Part shown: positions 4,117-5,538 of the stretch, in pieces
How positions within the stretch are numbered: position 1 is the stretch's first letter
Layout: every line of letters begins with the position of its first letter
Assembly (NCBI GenBank): GCA_017882025.1
Contig: JADGQG010000128.1
Location: 1 to 5,538, forward strand
Reading direction: 5' to 3'
DNA from: Chloroflexota bacterium
GTDB taxonomy: Bacteria; Chloroflexota; Limnocylindria; Limnocylindrales; CSP1-4
Length of the DNA stretch: 5,538 nt
Translations under genes and position numbers: made by a program
Notes under the pieces: model-generated
Databases searched by the model: none
The model's input: the letters and a program-made list of their open reading frames with translations, nothing else
Told to the model about the DNA's origin: nothing

Positions 4117-5293
4117 CGGCGTCGTCCTCGACGCGAACCAGGCCGCCCGGGATCTCGGCGTCCGGCGGGGGATCCCGCTCGGGCAGGCGCACCGGCTCGC
4201 CCCCGAGGCCACGTTCGTCCCGCCCGACCCCGGGGCGGACGCGACGGCCGTCGAGGCGGCGCTCGACGCGCTCGCGGCGTTCAGCCCGGGCATCGCCGGC
4301 CCACTCGACGCGGCCAACCCCGCGTTCGGGACGCTCGAGGTCCAGCTCGACGGCCTGGAGCCGCTCTGGGGGCCGGAGCCGGTCCTCCTTGCGAAGGCCC
4401 GTGCCGCGCTCGCGCCGCTCCTCCCGGGGACGCCGCGGGCGGGGATCGCCGGGACCCGGTTCGCGGCCGCGCTCGCCGCCGCCACCGGCCCGGGCCCGGC
4501 CGTCGTCCCGTGTGTCTGCGTGCCGCCCGGCGGGGATGCCGCGTTCCTCGTCCCGTTCCCGGCCGCGGCCCTCTCGCGCGATCCGGACGTCCGTGCCCGG
4601 CTTGCCCGGTTCGGCCTCGCGACGATCGGGGAGGTCGGCGCGCTGCCGCGCTCGGCGCTCGTGGCGCGCTTCGGGACGGACGTCGGCGCGCGGCTCCACG
4701 ATCGGGCGAACGGCCGCGAGACGGAGCCGTTCCGCCCGCGCCGCAGTCCCGAACGGCTGGCACTGGGGCTCTCCCTGGACGAGCCGATCGTCGGGCTGGA
4801 GGCGGTCCGCTTCGTCCTGAGGCGGGTCGCGGGGGCGCTCGCGGCGCAGCTCGACGCGCGGGGCTCGGCCGCGGGGCGCGCCCGGCTGACGCTCACGCTC
4901 GACTCGACGTTCCGGCCGGGCCGGCTCCCACTCCCCGGCGAGGACCTCCCGCGGCGGATCGTGGGGCAGCGGCTCCCGGAACCCTCCGCGGACCCGGAGG
5001 CGCTGGAGCGGCTCCTCCTCGCGCGGCTCGAGAAGGACCCGCCAGCCGCGCCGATCGCGCGCCTGGACCTGGAGCTGCTCGACGTCACGCCCGCCGCCGG
5101 CCACCAGCTCGCGCTTTTCGTCCCCCAGGCGAACGCGGCCGCCCGGCTGGGCTGGCAGCTCGCCCGGCTGGCCGTCCGCTACGGGGAGGGCCGGGTGGGC
5201 CGGCTCGTCCTCGCCGATCCCGAAGCGCCGCTGCCCGAGGCGCGCTGGACATGGCATCCCGTGGCCACCGATGGCGTGGAGCCGGCCCGATGA
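4004..5293 (+). CDS. imuB: ImuB, catalytically inactive Y-family DNA polymerase homologue
   Basis: A 429-residue Y-family protein. The palm/finger region shows the family pattern LDANQAARDLGVRRGIPLGQA (42-62), a SPGIAGPLD segment (94-102) and AGIAGTRFAAALAAA (146-160). A helix-hairpin-helix follows (LARFGLATIGEVGALPRSAL, 200-219), then the ImuB-typical LSLDEPIVGLEAVRFVLRR (256-274) little-finger region. The acidic residues that hold metal in active Y-family enzymes are absent: the N-terminal HVDMDAF-type motif is HLSWPHL, and the SIDE motif is replaced by VQLDGLE (113-119). Residues 368-372, QLALF, match the beta-clamp-binding consensus. This fits the known ImuB role as a non-catalytic adaptor between clamp, ImuA and DnaE2. 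ATG 4004 is chosen because the conserved strand starts there (MRLLHLSWPHL); upstream in-frame sequence is shadow of imuA. There is no SD, so it is probably translated by coupling with imuA. Its stop overlaps the next start as ATGA. Confidence 0.92.
   Translation: MRLLHLSWPHLALRLARQRPPGNLPDGPLILGGQPWDDGVVLDANQAARDLGVRRGIPLGQAHRLAPEATFVPPDPGADATAVEAALDALAAFSPGIAGPLDAANPAFGTLEVQLDGLEPLWGPEPVLLAKARAALAPLLPGTPRAGIAGTRFAAALAAATGPGPAVVPCVCVPPGGDAAFLVPFPAAALSRDPDVRARLARFGLATIGEVGALPRSALVARFGTDVGARLHDRANGRETEPFRPRRSPERLALGLSLDEPIVGLEAVRFVLRRVAGALAAQLDARGSAAGRARLTLTLDSTFRPGRLPLPGEDLPRRIVGQRLPEPSADPEALERLLLARLEKDPPAAPIARLDLELLDVTPAAGHQLALFVPQANAAARLGWQLARLAVRYGEGRVGRLVLADPEAPLPEARWTWHPVATDGVEPAR
5278..5281 (+). 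promoter_or_regulatory. Ribosome binding site of the DUF6504 gene
   Basis: GGAG lies 8 bases before the ATG at 5290, inside the end of imuB. Together with the ATGA stop/start overlap it supports the start choice and coupled translation. Confidence 0.6.
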
Positions 5294-5538
5294 CGCGCCT
5301 CCTGCGCGAGCACCCGGCCGTGGAGGCGGAGCTGGACGAAGCCGGCCGCCTCGTCGCGATTCGCTGGGCCGGCCGTCGCGAGCCGGTGGAGGTCTGCACG
5401 CGCTGGCGCGTCGACGAGGCGTGGTGGGGTCGCCCGATCGCGCGCGACTACTTCAAGGTCGTCGGACGCAAGTGGCTCGCCCTCGTCTACCTGGACCGCG
5501 TGGACGGCTCGTGGCACCTGGAACGGCTCTACGACTGA
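5290..5538 (+). CDS. DUF6504-like small protein following imuB
   Basis: An 82-residue protein whose ATG overlaps the imuB stop codon (ATGA) and which ends with TGA at the last base of the window. It resembles the DUF6504 family of small proteins found next to imuB/dnaE2 in high-GC Gram-positive-type bacteria. Landmarks are RWRVDEAWWGRPIARDYFKV (residues ~38-57), then a beta strand WLALVYLD and the C-terminal WHLERLYD. Tryptophan and aromatic content is high, there is no signal peptide or membrane segment, and the fold is probably a small beta-rich domain. No biochemical function is established as far as I know. Conserved linkage and translational coupling suggest a role with ImuB or DnaE2. 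The family name is from recall of its motif pattern, so it is less certain than the gene itself. Confidence 0.75.
   Translation: MTRLLREHPAVEAELDEAGRLVAIRWAGRREPVEVCTRWRVDEAWWGRPIARDYFKVVGRKWLALVYLDRVDGSWHLERLYD

Noticed and set aside
2989..5088. Minus-strand open frame (699 codons) antisense to the mutasome operon
   Set aside because: Low-complexity Arg/Ser/Ala composition with no recognisable domain. The opposite strand carries well-conserved ImuA and ImuB motifs.
3938..5257. Minus-strand open frame (439 codons) antisense to imuB
   Set aside because: Arg/Glu/Gly-rich shadow without domain features; no promoter or ribosome binding site.
4510..5289. Upstream extension of the DUF6504 frame
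   Set aside because: Arg/Ala/Gly/Pro-rich shadow of imuB. ATG 5290 has an SD and the ATGA overlap.
1..5538. CRISPR array, insertion sequence, prophage or toxin-antitoxin system
   Set aside because: There is no spaced repeat array, transposase, integrase, terminal inverted repeats, phage gene or small gene pair of that type anywhere in the window.

Overview
The window is very GC-rich DNA with small intergenic gaps. From about base 410 to the end it looks like the chromosome of a high-GC bacterium that uses a Gram-positive-type LexA box (GAAC-N4-GTTC), most likely a Chloroflexota lineage or possibly an actinomycete. This assignment rests on the imuA-imuB-DUF6504 gene order, the SOS box type and leaderless-type promoters, and no taxonomic marker in the window settles it. 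The first ~405 bases are different. They encode an internal N-terminal piece of a proteobacterial-type ribonuclease R, are less GC-extreme (57% GC in bases 241-300 against 82% in 4381-4440, counted by hand), and break off in mid-domain. The window is therefore probably a chimera or a rearrangement junction at about 400-410.

Layout: (1) bases 1-405, truncated rnr fragment, open at the 5' edge and cut at the 3' side. (2) 491-1300, plus strand, a YgjP-like zinc metallopeptidase with an intact HELAH motif. (3) 1503-1578, minus strand, tRNA-Ala(CGC) with encoded CCA and the G3-U70 identity pair, followed upstream by a possible extended -10 promoter and a GC-rich 12-bp tandem repeat. (4) 1800-2912, minus strand, a PadR-type regulator fused in frame to a GyrI-like ligand-binding domain. 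A near-ideal Shine-Dalgarno sequence and ATG lie exactly at the domain boundary, so a free GyrI-like protein is probably also made. (5) 2913-3021, a compact divergent control region holding a leaderless-type promoter for the regulator, a concentric inverted repeat over its -35 position, and an 18-bp SOS-box dyad in the promoter of the rightward operon. (6) 3022-5538, plus strand, an overlapping three-gene operon: an ImuA-type RecA-like protein, ImuB (a catalytically inactive Y-family polymerase homologue) and a small DUF6504 protein that ends at the window edge.

How the genes work together: the rightward operon is a LexA-controlled mutasome. In well-studied bacteria ImuB lacks polymerase activity and acts as a hub, holding the beta clamp, ImuA/ImuA' and the error-prone polymerase DnaE2. 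Here ImuB has lost the catalytic acidic residues but keeps a clamp-binding QLALF motif, as expected for that role. dnaE2 is not in the window and may lie just downstream. The divergent PadR-GyrI gene could be an unrelated neighbour or a small-molecule sensor placed beside the damage-tolerance operon. The points that best repay checking are the PadR/GyrI dual-start architecture, the ImuA with serine in place of the Walker A lysine, and the 113-bp imuA/imuB overlap.
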